DNA from: Siphonodentalium dalli
Taxonomy: Eukaryota; Mollusca; Scaphopoda; Gadilida; Siphonodentaliidae
Direction of reading: 5' to 3'
Assembly (NCBI GenBank): GCA_032622095.1
Contig: CP136061.1
Coordinates: forward strand, 261,920,077 to 261,984,076
Length of the DNA stretch: 64,000 nt
Every line of letters begins with the position of its first letter. The stretch's first letter is position 1. The position numbers were made by a program, and so were the translations under genes. The notes beneath the pieces are model-generated. The model was not told the origin of the DNA. It did not search any database and saw only the letters and a list, made by a program, of their open reading frames with translations. Shown here piece after piece: positions 35,475 to 47,729 of the stretch.

Positions 35475-36345
35475 ATTATTATCATAGAAAACACCCCTGC
35501 TCATGTATTATTATAAAAAACACCCCTCACATAAAAATTATTTTTATATAAAACAACCCTGCTCACGTAATATTATAATATATTATATCTCACGTGACTT
35601 TTTCGCATTCTGATTGGCTGCACACTGCTATACTATTTTACGATAGTACCCCAGTAGGATTCCTACATGCCTACTATTCTTTTTCTATTTATAATAACAA
35701 ACTTGTTTCGCGAAATCAGGTTGCCATCTGCAGATACGGCCAATCTTAAACTATACCTTGCGCGATATTTGTTGCAATATTGGTATATCATTATATTTAT
35801 CTTACAAATGTCCGATCATATCTAGCCAATGTATTTAATAGTTTGTCCGTTTAAATTGCAAGCGACCAGTCCTAATTTTGTAATGCCAAAATATCTTTGC
35901 TAATGACGTATTTATAGAAATGAATGCATGAACATGAAGAGATGCTGTTAGATGAAACTAATAATATAGTTATGCTCCCATGCAATCGTCAAAAGATTGT
36001 CGTGAATCTGAGACCGATTTCCAAAATTCAAGGTAAATAACAATGTGACAAAATCAAACTCAGAAATTGTGTGAGAATTTGCACAAATGTTAGATATAAT
36101 ATAATAAATAATGAATGACTTATTATTGACTATGCCAAAATAGTGGTCCTCGAGGAGGAATAGTCCACTCGTCCTCCTCTCGGACCACTATTTGGGCATA
36201 GTCAACTCCAAGCCATTCATTATCTATATAATAAAACACCCCTGCTCACTTATTATTATATAAAAAAAAACCCTCACATATTTTATTATTATTTAAAACA
36301 CCCCTCACATATATGTATTATTATATAAAACACCCCAGCAAATGA
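35475..36345. repeat. A+T-rich repeats around a hairpin
   Basis: AAAACACCCCTGCTCA/CTCACATA units with ATTATTATA occur at 35480-35560 and 36225-36340. Inside, 36112-36225 is a hairpin: TTGACTATGCCAAAATAGTG pairs with CACTATTTGGGCATAGTCAA. Possibly one composite element. Confidence 0.5.
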
Positions 36346-36459
36346 AGAATATATATAGATATAAGGGAACTTTTCAATGAGTATTGAGTCTATGAAGGGT
36401 TAATACTCCTATCCAATGAGTATAAAGATGAGGCGATTTTATGATATATTACCAGGTTT

Positions 36460-36620
36460 ATGAGCCATGCATAATTATCTTGTGGCTTCCACATGTCTAT
36501 CTAATCCAGACCAGCAGGGGCCACTTGATGCCTGCTTAGCCCCTCAGGGATGGAGACAAATATCAGCCATTACAAATGAGCCTTACAAAAACAAATGTTC
36601 ACAGATAAATCAACTGATTC
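36460..36620. repeat. Diverged repeat, copy 1
   Basis: Shares the order CCACATGTCTATCTAATCC … CAGCAGGG … GAGCCTTACAAAAACAAATG … AGATAAATCA with 38315-38460. It does not look coding. Confidence 0.4.
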
Positions 36621-36868
36621 ATTCTGAAGATATGCCCCCCCCCCCCCATCTAGATTTGAAACAAGGTGGATGGACTTGCAAATATATTTGAGAATGGAAT
36701 ATTTGAAAAATATTCATTGGCAATTTTCATTTAAAAATGTTATATCAAACTTACATGGACACTAAGATGATTTTTATATCGTAGATTTTTGGCAAAGCTG
36801 CATGTTATATGTTTACATAACAATGCCTTTGATATGCAAACTCTCATAATTGGAGAGTTATAAATAAC

Positions 36869-38200
36869 TAGCTGATGTGCCCAACTTCGTCCAGGCTATT
36901 TAGGGATTTCTTTGTGAGCATTGAAAAGTATTAGGAGATAGAAAAAAAACTATTGTTTCATCGGTCCAGAAACATGCCTATAGGTACCAATACACGATTT
37001 CAAGCAATTTTGCCAACCTGGGAGGGGGTACTGTACTTCAAATCAAATGTTGAGCCATTATCTTTGGCATAGGTCCCATCAAGCATGTTTTAATTTCGAC
37101 AGAAATCTTAGGTATATTCATTTGTCTGTACTTTAGCTTCTTCGTACAATTTGTCATTGAGTTATGCCCCTTGGTTTGCACACACAAAACGCTCAATTTA
37201 ACCCATTTTTTTTAATTCAAATTGGCCATTTTCAACCCAAAAACCGACCATGACAGAGCGAATGTCAGTAAATAAGCTTCTTCCACCTGATAGAGCTATG
37301 TTAGAGCTGAGAAATATTTGAAATAGAAAAAAAGTTATCGTATCAATTTGAAAAAAATGTCTTGCGAGCCCAGATGACATAATTCAGGGGAGAGAAATCG
37401 GGCTAGTTTCCTGTAACCAATAACACAGAGTTGGCCTTCACTGAATACGAAAACTCTGTTGCGTATAAAAATTTGTCACTTTTTTGAGAACTTTCCAGTT
37501 TTGTAAAATAAATAAACCTTCAAACCAGTAATGACGCAGTTAACCCTTTACCCAACAAACCGGCCAAAACCGGCCAAATAAAGCTTCAACAGCCTATAAT
37601 ATCTTCGGTCTGTCTCAATAGAACCATACAAATATGGATATCATTGGAACCGGCTCCTTGACCACATTGTGATAGTTACAGTTATGCCCTGTGCCAATGC
37701 ATTCTCTTATATATGCATAGGTCGCCTCGCATATATAAGAGAATGCATTGGCCTAAAAAAAATCTTTTTTTAACACTTTTTACCATTTTTTCTTACATTC
37801 TTTAACAATTTTATAATTTTTAATGTGTTAAGCCAATGCATTCTCTTATATATGCGAGGCGACCTATGGTCGACTCGCATATATAAGAGAATGCATTGGC
37901 ACAGGGCCCTTCTGTTGGGTAAAGGGTTAATACAGGCTATTATTTATGCCCCCCCAGATACTTATTTTTCTATTTTTCAGACCCCCTACAACCCGTGAAA
38001 TCGTGTACTGCTACCATAGGAGCATATACATGAAGGTCAAGGACTTGGTCGCACATTAATTCGACCTGCCCATATTGTTTCTGGGATCAAAGTAGGCCTA
38101 CATACTGAGTCTGATCGGTCGAGCAGTTTTCGAGTCTATAAAACACATACATGCATACATACACACAGACAGAAGTTACAAAATATATAATAGATGGAAA
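36869..38200 (+). mobile_element. Retroposon-like element with nested MITE
   Basis: Begins ACTAGCTGATGTGCCCAACT and ends GAGTCTGATCGGTCGAGCAG … CATACATACACACAGACAGA … ATATATAATAGAT, the form of many RTE/SINE-type 3' ends that carry a CAGTTTTCGAGT-like motif and ACACA-rich tail. The class is an inference. A family A MITE lies inside at 37540-37930. Confidence 0.4.
37540..37930 (+). mobile_element. Family A MITE (copy 6)
   Basis: TTAA-flanked. The first module (37694-37751) lacks 9 bp of its centre; the second (37833-37899) is complete. Confidence 0.87.
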
Positions 38201-38314
38201 TAAGAACACTAGTCGATCTCTTTTAAAATGTAAATGTAATTGTTGATATTTGATTTACAGAATTTGAAGGCCTTGATTCACTTTAAGTTTATAACCCATG
38301 GATAATTAACATTT

Positions 38315-38460
38315 GGTGTCCATGTGTCCATCCATCCCCTGACAGCAGGGAACTCTTCAAGGCTACTTACACCTTCAATGTGCAGACAAACGGCAGCCTT
38401 TATAAATGGACCTTACCAAAACAAATGTTCAGAGAAATAAATCATATGATTGTAAATTGT
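38315..38460. repeat. Diverged repeat, copy 2
   Basis: Partner of 36460-36620, on the other side of the retroposon-like element. Confidence 0.4.
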
Positions 38461-38711
38461 TTCTCAGGACTTAAAGGCACCAACAGACAATAACTGTAGG
38501 ATTTATTTCCTTGTGGAGATTTTAAGTGGTGTATATAGCATTGTTGACAGATCTTCCTATGATCTGGTTGTTTAAATTGATTGTTTGTCATTTATCACTG
38601 TCCACTGAGAAGTGTGAGCAGATGTTGATACAGGGTTTAGAAATCTATTGGTTTTTTGAGGTTTATGGGTTTGCACTCATGCCAGAGACTAGAACACAGA
38701 GGTTGTCTATT

Positions 38712-38907
38712 TTAACCCTTTCATGATGGTAACTGCGCTAGGGCAGCATTAAAAATCATGTGTCAGTGCATTCTCTTATATATGTGATGCTCGCTAGCAT
38801 ACAAGGTCAAGGTAAATATTGCTAGGCCAATGTATTCTCTATATAAGAGAATGCATTGGCACAGGGTTATCACAAATTTTCAGGAAGCTCCAGTCATGGA
38901 AGGGTGA
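38712..38907. mobile_element. Family D MITE
   Basis: TTAACCCTTTCATGATGGTA at the left; right end AGTCATGGAAGGGTGA with the TTAA lost. Both modules are shortened. Confidence 0.65.
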
Positions 38908-39059
38908 GTGAGAACTTAAAACACTGAAAAGCCCTATAAATATAACTTAAATTCCGAACTTTGGACATGTTTTTAAAGCATTGTCTATGCTTAAATATTT
39001 TACCTGTATATCAACTGTGTAAATAATTTGACTTGTATGCAGGGTCCATGATGGTCAGG

Positions 39060-39545
39060 GTCCGCGCTGGACCAAAATTTACTTTTGCCAAATGAAAGTA
39101 TTTTTTGCCAAATTCTTTTAGAATTTGCCAAATACTACATGTATCCCTGATAGTATTTTTTTTTAATGACGAGTCTTATTTTGTGGTTTATCACACATCA
39201 ATAAACCAATCACAGAACAATAAAATTGTAGAAGGGTTCATCAGAAGGGCACATCACAAGAGGATTAGCTATGTAAACACCACCACACTAAATACGGGTA
39301 ATCCCTTCACCCATCGATGCTAAGGCTATCAGATTAACTGCATATTAATAAAGGTGTTAACTTTTCTTAAACCTTATAAAACACCACTGATATGATTGTG
39401 AGAGTTTCCTGAAATGAATGGTATTCATTGACCAATATTTTTCAAATTTCTTGAGGAATTAAAAAGTGACTTGCCAAAACTTTTGCCAAATGAAAATATT
39501 TTTTGCCAAATGTGAATTATTTTTGCCATTGGCAAATGCAGCACA
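39060..39545. repeat. TTTTTGCCAAAT repeats at both ends of a 0.5-kb segment
   Basis: TTTTGCCAAATGAAAGTATT at about 39086 and TTTTGCCAAATGAAAATATT at about 39480, each followed by TTTTGCCAAAT. GTATGCAGGGTCC stands at the left and AATCCCTGC at the right. Element class unknown. Confidence 0.4.
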
Positions 39546-39549
39546 ATCC

Positions 39550-40610
39550 CTGCTTGCTTGTATGTTTACTTAATATATGTAAATGAGATTTCACTTACTA
39601 GTACAAGAATGTAAATCCAGTATTTTTCCAATTCTGTAAACTTGCAATCTGAAAGTAGAGAACATCTACTGTATAGATATTTTAAATGGATGGATGTCCT
39701 TCACGATAGTATTGCTGTTAACATAATATTAAAAATATACAGACTTTGTTATTATACCAATCATAAATATCACATAAATTGTACGTTATTGTCAAGTTCG
39801 TACGCTGTGTTATATAAACAACAGACAAATTCTGTTACAGTACAGTACATAAAGAGAGTGCGATAAGCAACACACTCAACACCAGGGAGACCCCACCAAT
39901 GAACTTAGGTTAAAACTGCCATCATGTAGTTTACTACATAACGGTACAGCACTCACTAATCCTCAAGATTTCGGTGTTGAATGAATCACTGTAATTCACT
40001 CTCCCAAAAAAATTGTATGGTTGTGAAAATGATTGGCAAAGAAACACCATGATTCCCCCCCCCCCCCCCCCCCCATTCAATAATTATAGGGTTGTTTGTT
40101 GAACATATCATTGGACGTCCCATCAAATGAATAAATGGGAATCAAGTAACCCATTGTGAGTACCCATTTATGAAGGAGTTAATGTTAAAGTCACTTAAAT
40201 ATATGCTTACTACAGCGCTACACTACTCAGAGTGTGTCCTTAAGGTTAAAACGTTCCGACTGCAAATACCCAACAATTAAGGTCTCAAATGTATTTGATC
40301 GAAAAAATTATTATACCAGTAATCCTAGAAATGTATGAATACCCAACCAAGGCAATCCTCCAATCAAAAACTCATAAATTACAATTTAAGTTCCACTCTT
40401 CTACAAATAGATTGCTAATTACCAGTTGCAATTACAAGCAGCCACTAATTAGAACTTATAGTTAACAGCAGGAGATAATAGAGATAATAACTCTTTGAAG
40501 CTGTAAAGAATTGTTCAAGGTTATTTCACTTCAGAGGTTGGAAAGCAATGACCTTTGAACTATAAAGTGAAGGATCAGTCACAATGCCTCACATTAAAAC
40601 TATTATATAT
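39550..40610. other. No feature recognised except a poly-C tract
   Basis: 20 C at 40055-40074. Otherwise low-copy A+T-rich DNA. Confidence 0.35.
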
Positions 40611-41049
40611 TGAAATCACTGTTTGCTTTGTGACAAATGGATGCTGAAGGCTGTTTCTTTAACAATTCAAACAATGTTGGAATCAGAGTTTGCTTTATGA
40701 CAATTGGAAGCTGAAGGCTGTATCACTGTTCAGACTCTCATCGCCTTTGTCTGCTTTAGGAGAGCGAAACTAAACTGTTCAAACATGCATTGGACTCTTC
40801 GAGACTAGTATGGTAGATGCCACAGGGACTTGCATAAAAAACAAATCCTAGTGTTATAGTAAAATTTATATAACATTATGATTTTGTTTTATACGAGCCC
40901 CTATGGTTGATGCCTCTATAGAGTGAGATGCTAGCTGGTCACTACCTCCATAACGTGGCATAATAAAATCTCGGGGAGAGTATAATTAAAGTGTTCAACT
41001 ATTATATAAAGCACCAAACTGTTGATACATATAAAGTGTAGGCACACTT

Positions 41050-41571
41050 AGATCATGTCATGAATCTCTACTGTGGGCCGTGGCTAACGCCCGTAGAGAT
41101 CATATTCCACCAGTACAAAACCTTGGAAATTTTTGAAGTTTTGACTATGAACCTTGTCAAGTTGAAAAAATAACGTGGGAATATATATCTTAGTTATTAT
41201 GTGTTTCTTAATAATGTACTTCACTGTAGGTGAAGGTTCCAACTCAAACTTTTACGATTTAAATAAATTCGTGAGCGATTTTGCTTTGCGTCGCTTACAC
41301 TTATGGAATTTCTCCCGGCTAATTATTTCATTGTTTATTGCAATATCGGCTCACAAAACCATGGAAAAACATGCAATTTTGTATTGGAACTTTCGCCTAC
41401 AGTGAAATACATTATTAAGGAACAGATAATAACTAAGAAATATATTCCCCGCGTTATTCTTTCGACTTCATAAGGTTCCCTGTCAAAACTTCAAAAAGTT
41501 CCAATGTTTTGTACTGGTGGAATATGATTTCTACGGGTGTTAGCCATAGTAGAGATTCATGGCATGATCTA
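41050..41571. mobile_element. Family G foldback element, complete
   Basis: Left TAGATCATGTCATGAATCTC and right GAGATTCATGGCATGATCTA are inverted with one mismatch. Inside each end is the ATATTCCACCAGTACAAAAC / TTTTGTACTGGTGGAATAT pair. About 520 bp; no coding capacity. Confidence 0.75.
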
Positions 41572-41730
41572 AGACACACTATGAAATGAGAAACTACTAG
41601 TGCCTGTAGTCATCACCTTTGGGAGAACAAAACTGAAGTGTTATGCAAACTACACTCACACTCTACTATAATGAGCGATAAATATAATAGATCTGAGTCA
41701 TGTATTAATGCATATTTAGTATTGTAGATC

Positions 41731-41910
41731 CCTCTATACAGTGACATGCTATCATACTAGCTGAAGACACTACAAATGTACCTCAATACAGTGACATGCT
41801 ATCATACTAGCTGAAGACACTACCTCTATACAGTGACATGCTATCATACTAGCTGAAGGCACTACCTCTATACAGTGACATGCTATCATACTAGCTGAAG
41901 ACTACCTCCA
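41731..41910. repeat. About 42-bp tandem repeat, 4 copies
   Basis: Unit CCTCTATACAGTGACATGCT ATCATACTAGCTGAAGACACTA. The first copy has extra ACAAATGTA, and the last ends early. Confidence 0.85.
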
Positions 41911-42559
41911 GAACTTGGCAAAAGCTCTGTCCGAGTGAAATTAAAGTGTTCAACTATGCATCAAACTATCTCAACATTACGACGAGATAATAGGTGCTGA
42001 AAAATCAATTAGGTCCGACAAAAGGACGATAAATATTAGAATCTTTACGGGAGTGCCGAGACTAAAATCCATAAATAATTGACTCACAAATCGATGAAGT
42101 CATGTGGCGATGAAAGCCAACAATTTCCCCAACCACAATTTATCCTTGATATTTCAGCAATTTTAGAATAGCAACCCCCCGACCACAATTATTCTCGATT
42201 TTTCCAATGATTTTTAGAATCGTGGCATTACCTAAGGTAGATTCATTAGCGCAGTCAGATCAATGAGACACACGCCTCGTCTAATTCTTATTCATGGCTT
42301 TTGAATCCAGGTTAACCCTTAATTTCTATACTAAATAATCATTGAGGGGTACATTCCTTAGGAAATGTTCAGATAATAAGTTCAACAAACGGTCGTTTGA
42401 ACATCCCTCAGATCGTTAATAGACCATTCTAATGTTTACTTTTATAACTCAATTCTTTATTCTCATCACCTTATAAATAAAGGTACGTAGAAAACAATTT
42501 AAAATAATACGGAACAAAAATTTAAAAAAATTCAGAATTCCCGATAAATACGGCAGTCT

Positions 42560-42772
42560 TTAACCATTTCATGACGTGAGCTGCCCTAGTGCAGCATTAA
42601 AGACCCTGTGCCAATGCATTATCTTAATTGAAGTTATATATGCGAGTCTCCCATAGGGAGCCTCATATATATAAGAGATTGCACCATGCACTGGGTTACA
42701 AGGTCAAGCTAAATATTGTTAGGCCAATATATATATATGAGAGAATGTATTGGCACAGGGTTTTCAGTTTCA
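42560..42772. mobile_element. Family D MITE, right end lost
   Basis: TTAACCATTTCATGACGTGA, then AGCATTAAAGACCCTGTGCC and a module with CTCCCATAGGGAG centre; it stops at GGCACAGGGTTTTC. Confidence 0.65.
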
Positions 42773-43001
42773 TGTTACTCCCATAATTCCATTCAATGGG
42801 TACAATTTTTATTATTTTTAAAGCTCAGTGCTCAGAGAATGTTCAGTGACGAACAACAGAAAGATGGCTTCCATTGTTAGTCAAGAAACTTATTTCGTCA
42901 GAACAGGAAATGGTTTTGTTGAAAATCAGTAATAGTGCTAAAAGTCAGGAACGGAACAAAAATCGACACAAATTTGAAATTCTCGATAAATACGGTGGTC
43001 T

Positions 43002-43162
43002 TTAACCATTTCATGACGGGAGCCTCACATATATAAGAGAATGCACTGCTTACAAGGTCAAGCTAAATATTGTTAGGCCAATGTATTCTCTTATATATGA
43101 GAGAATATATTGGCACAGGGTTTTCGTATAAATTTCAGCATGCATCTGTCATGGAAGGGTAA
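43002..43162. mobile_element. Family D MITE, internally deleted
   Basis: Left TTAACCATTTCATGACGGGA, right GTCATGGAAGGGTAA. Its left flank is a copy of the flank of the element at 42560. Confidence 0.6.
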
Positions 43163-43164
43163 AT

Positions 43165-43975
43165 CTAAAAACATTTGGCCTCAGCTCAGTGAGATCAATG
43201 AGACGCATGCCGCATCCATTTCTTATTCATTACATTTGAATCTAGGTTAATACCACGTCAAATATTCCTCTATCCTACGTTGATATCCGTAAATCAATTG
43301 CCGATTCTGAAATGTCAGCCTGCAGAGAATCTGCGTTTTTGTAACACTAAATATTCCTTCAGAACGACTTCAATTAGAAATGTTACGAAACTCAGGCTTT
43401 TTAGGATTCATCGATTTAGAGAGGTCTCCGAATAAGAGTGCTTACCATTACCCAGTTTATCTCCCCCCTGCCTGAATTTTTTTTACCTGAACATATCTAA
43501 TGACAAGTTACTCTCATTTTATCATTCAGCGACTAAGAAAAACTATCATTGGTGACAATGAAGCATGTATTCAATAATTAAAGTTTTAAGAATTTTCTGA
43601 TTTTTTTTTTACCTCAATGGCCTGTTACTCTCATAAAACTGTCCATATAACTTTACAATAACAAATTACAATTACACCTAACATAAAGCTATTCATTCAG
43701 GTTTTGTTAAATAAAACTTGAGAAAATAATACCTTGTCCATGCTACTATATTTCTAAAAAGATTTATTGTATTTAAAATAAGCATTATATCAATCAAATT
43801 AATCTGGTAAATATGCTGTATATTTATAATTTCCTGTCTATATTGCAACCCAGCTGTGATTTGATAATACGCACAGTATATTATATATTCCCACACAGGA
43901 GGTGCTTTGTATATGAAACAGTGGGAGCACTTGGTTGCTAATAAAATACTTCATGCATTGTCAATATTGGCTTTT
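43165..43975. other. No feature recognised
   Basis: Beyond the duplicated block at its start, no repeat or gene was identified. Confidence 0.3.
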
Positions 43976-43981
43976 ATATTA

Positions 43982-44153
43982 CAGCAATGCCCTAAATAAT
44001 CGACTCCTTAACCACAGCAGAATTATGAGTAACTTTTCAGGATTTAGTCGGAAATATGGCTTGTTGCCATTCATCTGAAAGCTCTCAGTGAAATCCTGAA
44101 AAGTTAACCATAATTCTGCTGTGGTTAAGGAGTCAATTATATAGGGCATTACT
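43982..44153. mobile_element. Family T MITE, centre deleted
   Basis: CAGCAATGCCCTAAATAATC to TATATAGGGCATTACTG, TA on both sides. Much of the right inner arm is missing. Confidence 0.8.
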
Positions 44154-44344
44154 GTACTTTAATTAATTGCACTGCATGGTATCATATATAATAAAATCAT
44201 TACTTCTCATTTGTTTTTTCACAATTAGTTTCATCTCATGTCAGAATGTTCAATAATTACAGAACAAATATCAAGTGATCTTCACGATATTCTAAAGGCA
44301 TGGTTTATGGTAACTTTACATCAATGATTGTAAGCAAGTCAAAG

Positions 44345-44580
44345 CAAAATCGCACACAAAGTCACTTAATTCATGCAATTTTGAGTTGGAACCTTCACCT
44401 GCAATGAAGTACATTATTAAGGAACAGGTAATATAACAGAAATATATTACCTGCACTGTTTTTTTCCAACATTATAAAATTCCCTGTCACAACATAAAAA
44501 AGTTCCCAAGTTTTGTACTGGTGGAGTATGATGATCTCTAAAGGCCAAGTTGGATTAGAGATTCATGGCATGATCTTGGA
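44345..44580. mobile_element. Family G element, right part
   Basis: From AATCGCACACAAAGTCACTT through TTTTGTACTGGTGGAGTATG to GAGATTCATGGCATGATCTT. Confidence 0.65.
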
Positions 44581-44692
44581 AATATCATAATAATTTTAAG
44601 CATTTGATTGTTATAAGATAAAGTGTAGCCAAAATCAATTATTTCTGTTCCCAGGCTGGCTTAGCTTGGGAGCAAAGCCGATGGATGGGAAG

Positions 44693-44755
44693 GGGGAAGG
44701 TGAGGGGCAGGGGGAAGGTGAGGGGCAGGGGGAAGGTGAGGGGCAGGGAGAAGGG
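44693..44755. repeat. 18-bp G-rich tandem repeat, about 3.5 copies
   Basis: Unit GGGGAAGGTGAGGGGCAG on a G/A-only strand stretch. Confidence 0.9.
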
Positions 44756-44809
44756 GAGGGATGGTTGATCTCACCACATAAACATCTCACATAAACGACC
44801 CCATATCAC

Positions 44810-45254
44810 CAAGCCTGCAAATAGTGTGTCTGTCATTTGCAGAATGAGGTCCACAGAGGGTGAATTTAGTGACGCTATCCCGCATACCAGGCTAGCATCA
44901 CTAAATTTACGCTCTGGAGACCTCATTCTGATTTTCCTCATCTTCTGGGAAGTATCTATGGTATCTAATTAACATTGTTTTTAGTTACGTTTTACCTTCT
45001 GGGAAGTTTCTGTATCCCCCAATTTGGAGCAGATAAAATGCATAATCGAGGCGCCCAACGGGTGAACACCACCAACTTCAACTGAGGAACTTCTATCTGA
45101 TCCTAGGTCTATCCTAGCATTTGAGGGCCTAAGCAGAATGAGGTCCCCAGAGGGTGAATTTAGTAATGCTAGCCTGTTATGCGGAATAGCGTCACTAAAT
45201 TCACCCTCTGGGGACCTCATTCTGCAAATGACAGACACGCTATTTGCAGGCTTG
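44810..45254. mobile_element. Family H MITE, long form
   Basis: CAAGCCTGCAAATAGTGTGT to CGCTATTTGCAGGCTTG. Flanks CATATCAC and CCTATCAC agree at 7 of 8. Closest in sequence to the copy in the plexin intron. Confidence 0.88.
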
Positions 45255-45448
45255 CCTATCACACCTATCATGGTGTGTACCGGCTGGTTAAACTGCACTA
45301 TACAAATTTGGTGCCACCAACCCAATTTTAACATCATATTGGCAAAATTTGCACTAGTCTAACATGCAAGTAGGTATGTACTATGCAACAAGACATGTAA
45401 TTAGCACCATTTGAACAACATTCTCAGCAGCTGAGTAAGGATGGTATG

Positions 45449-45542
45449 TCAGAGGGAGAATTTGGTGATGCGGGATAGCATCACTAAATTCTCCCTCTGC
45501 GGACCTCATTCTGCAAATGACAGGCACCCTATTTCAAGGCTT
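45449..45542. mobile_element. Family H fragment, right half
   Basis: AGAGGGAGAATTTGGTGATG … TCTGCGGACCTCATTCTGCA … CCCTATTTCAAGGCTTG. Confidence 0.7.
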
Positions 45543-45946
45543 GCCTTCTTCGTGTAACTATTAGGCAAGATAATTCTTAAATTAGCCCAAACAACCTTTA
45601 TTTGAGACACATATTAGCTTGCGAAATACCAAATTAGCCCAAGGGTCTCACACGTTGGTCGGCAGACTTTTATATTGATTGACACTTTTAGGAAATAGGG
45701 TATTCTATTCCATGCAAATACATCGAACCCATATGATTGCCTTATAAATGGCTGCGTTCTTTGAATCGCCTCCCAATTGGCTTCGTAGTATGCAAATGTA
45801 TACAGCTACTGATTACTAATTTGTATAACGCTATCCTTGTAGGTCAATGTTATCACACTTCTATCAATAAGCTTGTAATTACCATGTATTGGGTAATTAG
45901 CATCGTGTGTAATACCGAGCGACCTCACTCAACAAAGTGCATCGTG

Positions 45947-47145
45947 TGTATTCCGTGCCACGGGACATGGTTTGAAACACTGCTCAGACCGTATTGTTTG
46001 GTTGCATTTCATGCCACGGGACATGATTTGAAACACTGGTCAGACCGTATTGTTTGGTTGCATTTCATGCCACGGGACATGGTTTGAAACACTGGTCGTA
46101 CCATATTGTTTGGTTGTATTCCGTGCCACGGGACATGATTTGAACCACTGCTCAGACCGTATTGTTTGGTTTTATTTCATGCCACGGGACATGATTTGAA
46201 ACACTGGTCGTACCATATTGTTTGGTTGTATTCCGTGCCACGGGACATGATTTGAACCACTGCTCAGACAGTATTGTTTGGTTGCATTTCATGCCACGGG
46301 ACATGATTTGAAACACTGGTCAGACCGTATTGTTTGGTTGCATTTCATGCCACGGGACATGATTTGAAACACTGCTCAGACCGTATTGTTTGGTTGCATT
46401 TCATGCCACGGGACATGGTTTGAAACACTGGTCGTACCATATTGTTTGGTTGTATTCCGTGCCACGGGACATGGTTTGAAACACTGGTCAGACCGTATTG
46501 TTTGGTTGCATTTCATGCCACGGAACATGATTTGAACCACTGGTCAGACAGTATTGTTTGGTTGCATTTCATGCCACGGGACATGGTTTGAAACACTGGT
46601 CAGACCGTATTGTTTGGTTGCATTTCATGCCACGGGACAAGGTTTGAAACACTGATCAGCCTGTATTGTTTGGTTGTATTTCATGCCACGGGACATGGTT
46701 TGAAACACTGGTCAGACCGTATTGTTTGGTTGCATTTCATGCCACGGGACATGGTTTGAAACACTGGTCGTACCATATTGTTTGGTTGTATTCCGTGCCA
46801 CGGGACATGATTTGAACCACTGCTCAGACTGTATTGTTTGGTTGCATTTCATGCCACGGGACATTGTTTGAAACACTGCTCAGACTGTATTGTTTGGTTG
46901 CATTTCATGCCACGGGACATGGTTTGAAACACTGCTCAGACTGTATTGTTTGGTTGCATTTCATGCCACGGGACATGGTTTGAAACACTGCTCAGACCGT
47001 ATTGTTTGTATTTCATGCCACGGGACATGGTTTGAAACACTGCTCAGACCGTATTGTTTGGTTGTATTTCGTGCCACGGGACATGGTTTGAAACACTGGT
47101 CTGACAGTATAATTTGGTTGTTTTACATGCCACGGGACATGGTAA
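45947..47145. repeat. 56-bp satellite-like array, about 21 copies
   Basis: Unit TTTCATGCCACGGGACATGG + TTTGAAACACTGGTCAGACC + GTATTGTTTGGTTGCA. Variable sites are TTCCGTG/TTCATG, GAACC/GAAAC, CTGG/CTGC, and CAGACCG/CGTACCA. Variants recur in blocks such as a CGTACCA unit followed by a TTCCGTG…GAACCACTGC unit, so a dimer-scale higher-order pattern is visible. Open frames across it are by-products. Confidence 0.95.
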
Positions 47146-47149
47146 TATG

Positions 47150-47725
47150 TATTTGGCATACTGCTATAATACTAGTGCTATGTTTATAGTTTAGTGGGTT
47201 TACTGATTTCACTTGGGTTAAGCTCTTCAGGTGTTTGTCACCATACACATGTAGTTAACTCTCAGGTAGTATATGAGTTGTTTCTATATATAATATATAC
47301 CCCCCCCCCCCCTCCCAGTGAAGAGGAGGACAGACCTCTGATCCTTCTACCTTCCTACTCCAGTGAAGCTACATTATTAGTATTCAAAAGACTTATTCAG
47401 AGCTCCAAGCTAATTAAGCTACCATAACTTTAATATTGTGCTGTATACATGAACATTCAGTTAGATTCTAGTGCATATCAGACCTGTTACCCTAAAAAAA
47501 TATTTTCCGGGAGATTGGTCACGATTTCCCTGCGAGATTGGGGTCCTTTTGCATTTTTTTAATTTCAATAAAGAAAAAAATTAAACAAAATTTCTTATTA
47601 TCGATCACACAGAAACATGCAAGTTTGATAACAAATTAACAAAGTATTCTTCAGGAAAACAGTTATTGTGCAGTTATACAGGTGAATACTGATAAACTTT
47701 GAAAGTATTCACCTGTATTTTATTG
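47150..47725. other. No feature recognised
   Basis: C run near 47302; the rest is low-copy. Confidence 0.3.
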
Positions 47726-47729
47726 GTTA

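Larger units (their letters stand above)
42240..43260. repeat. Shuffled local duplication around two family D elements
   Basis: AGATCAATGAGAC…TTATTCATGGC is at 42265 and again at 43193. CGATAAATACGG with the following TCTTTAACCATTTCATGACG is at 42543 and 42983. The duplicated flanks show the DNA was copied after the MITE was in place. Confidence 0.6.

Noticed and set aside
45737-47189. Open frames with CHGTWFETLL and FHATGHGLKHW repeats
   Set aside because: They come from the 56-bp array; because 56 is not a multiple of 3, the frame rotates and no stable protein repeat results.
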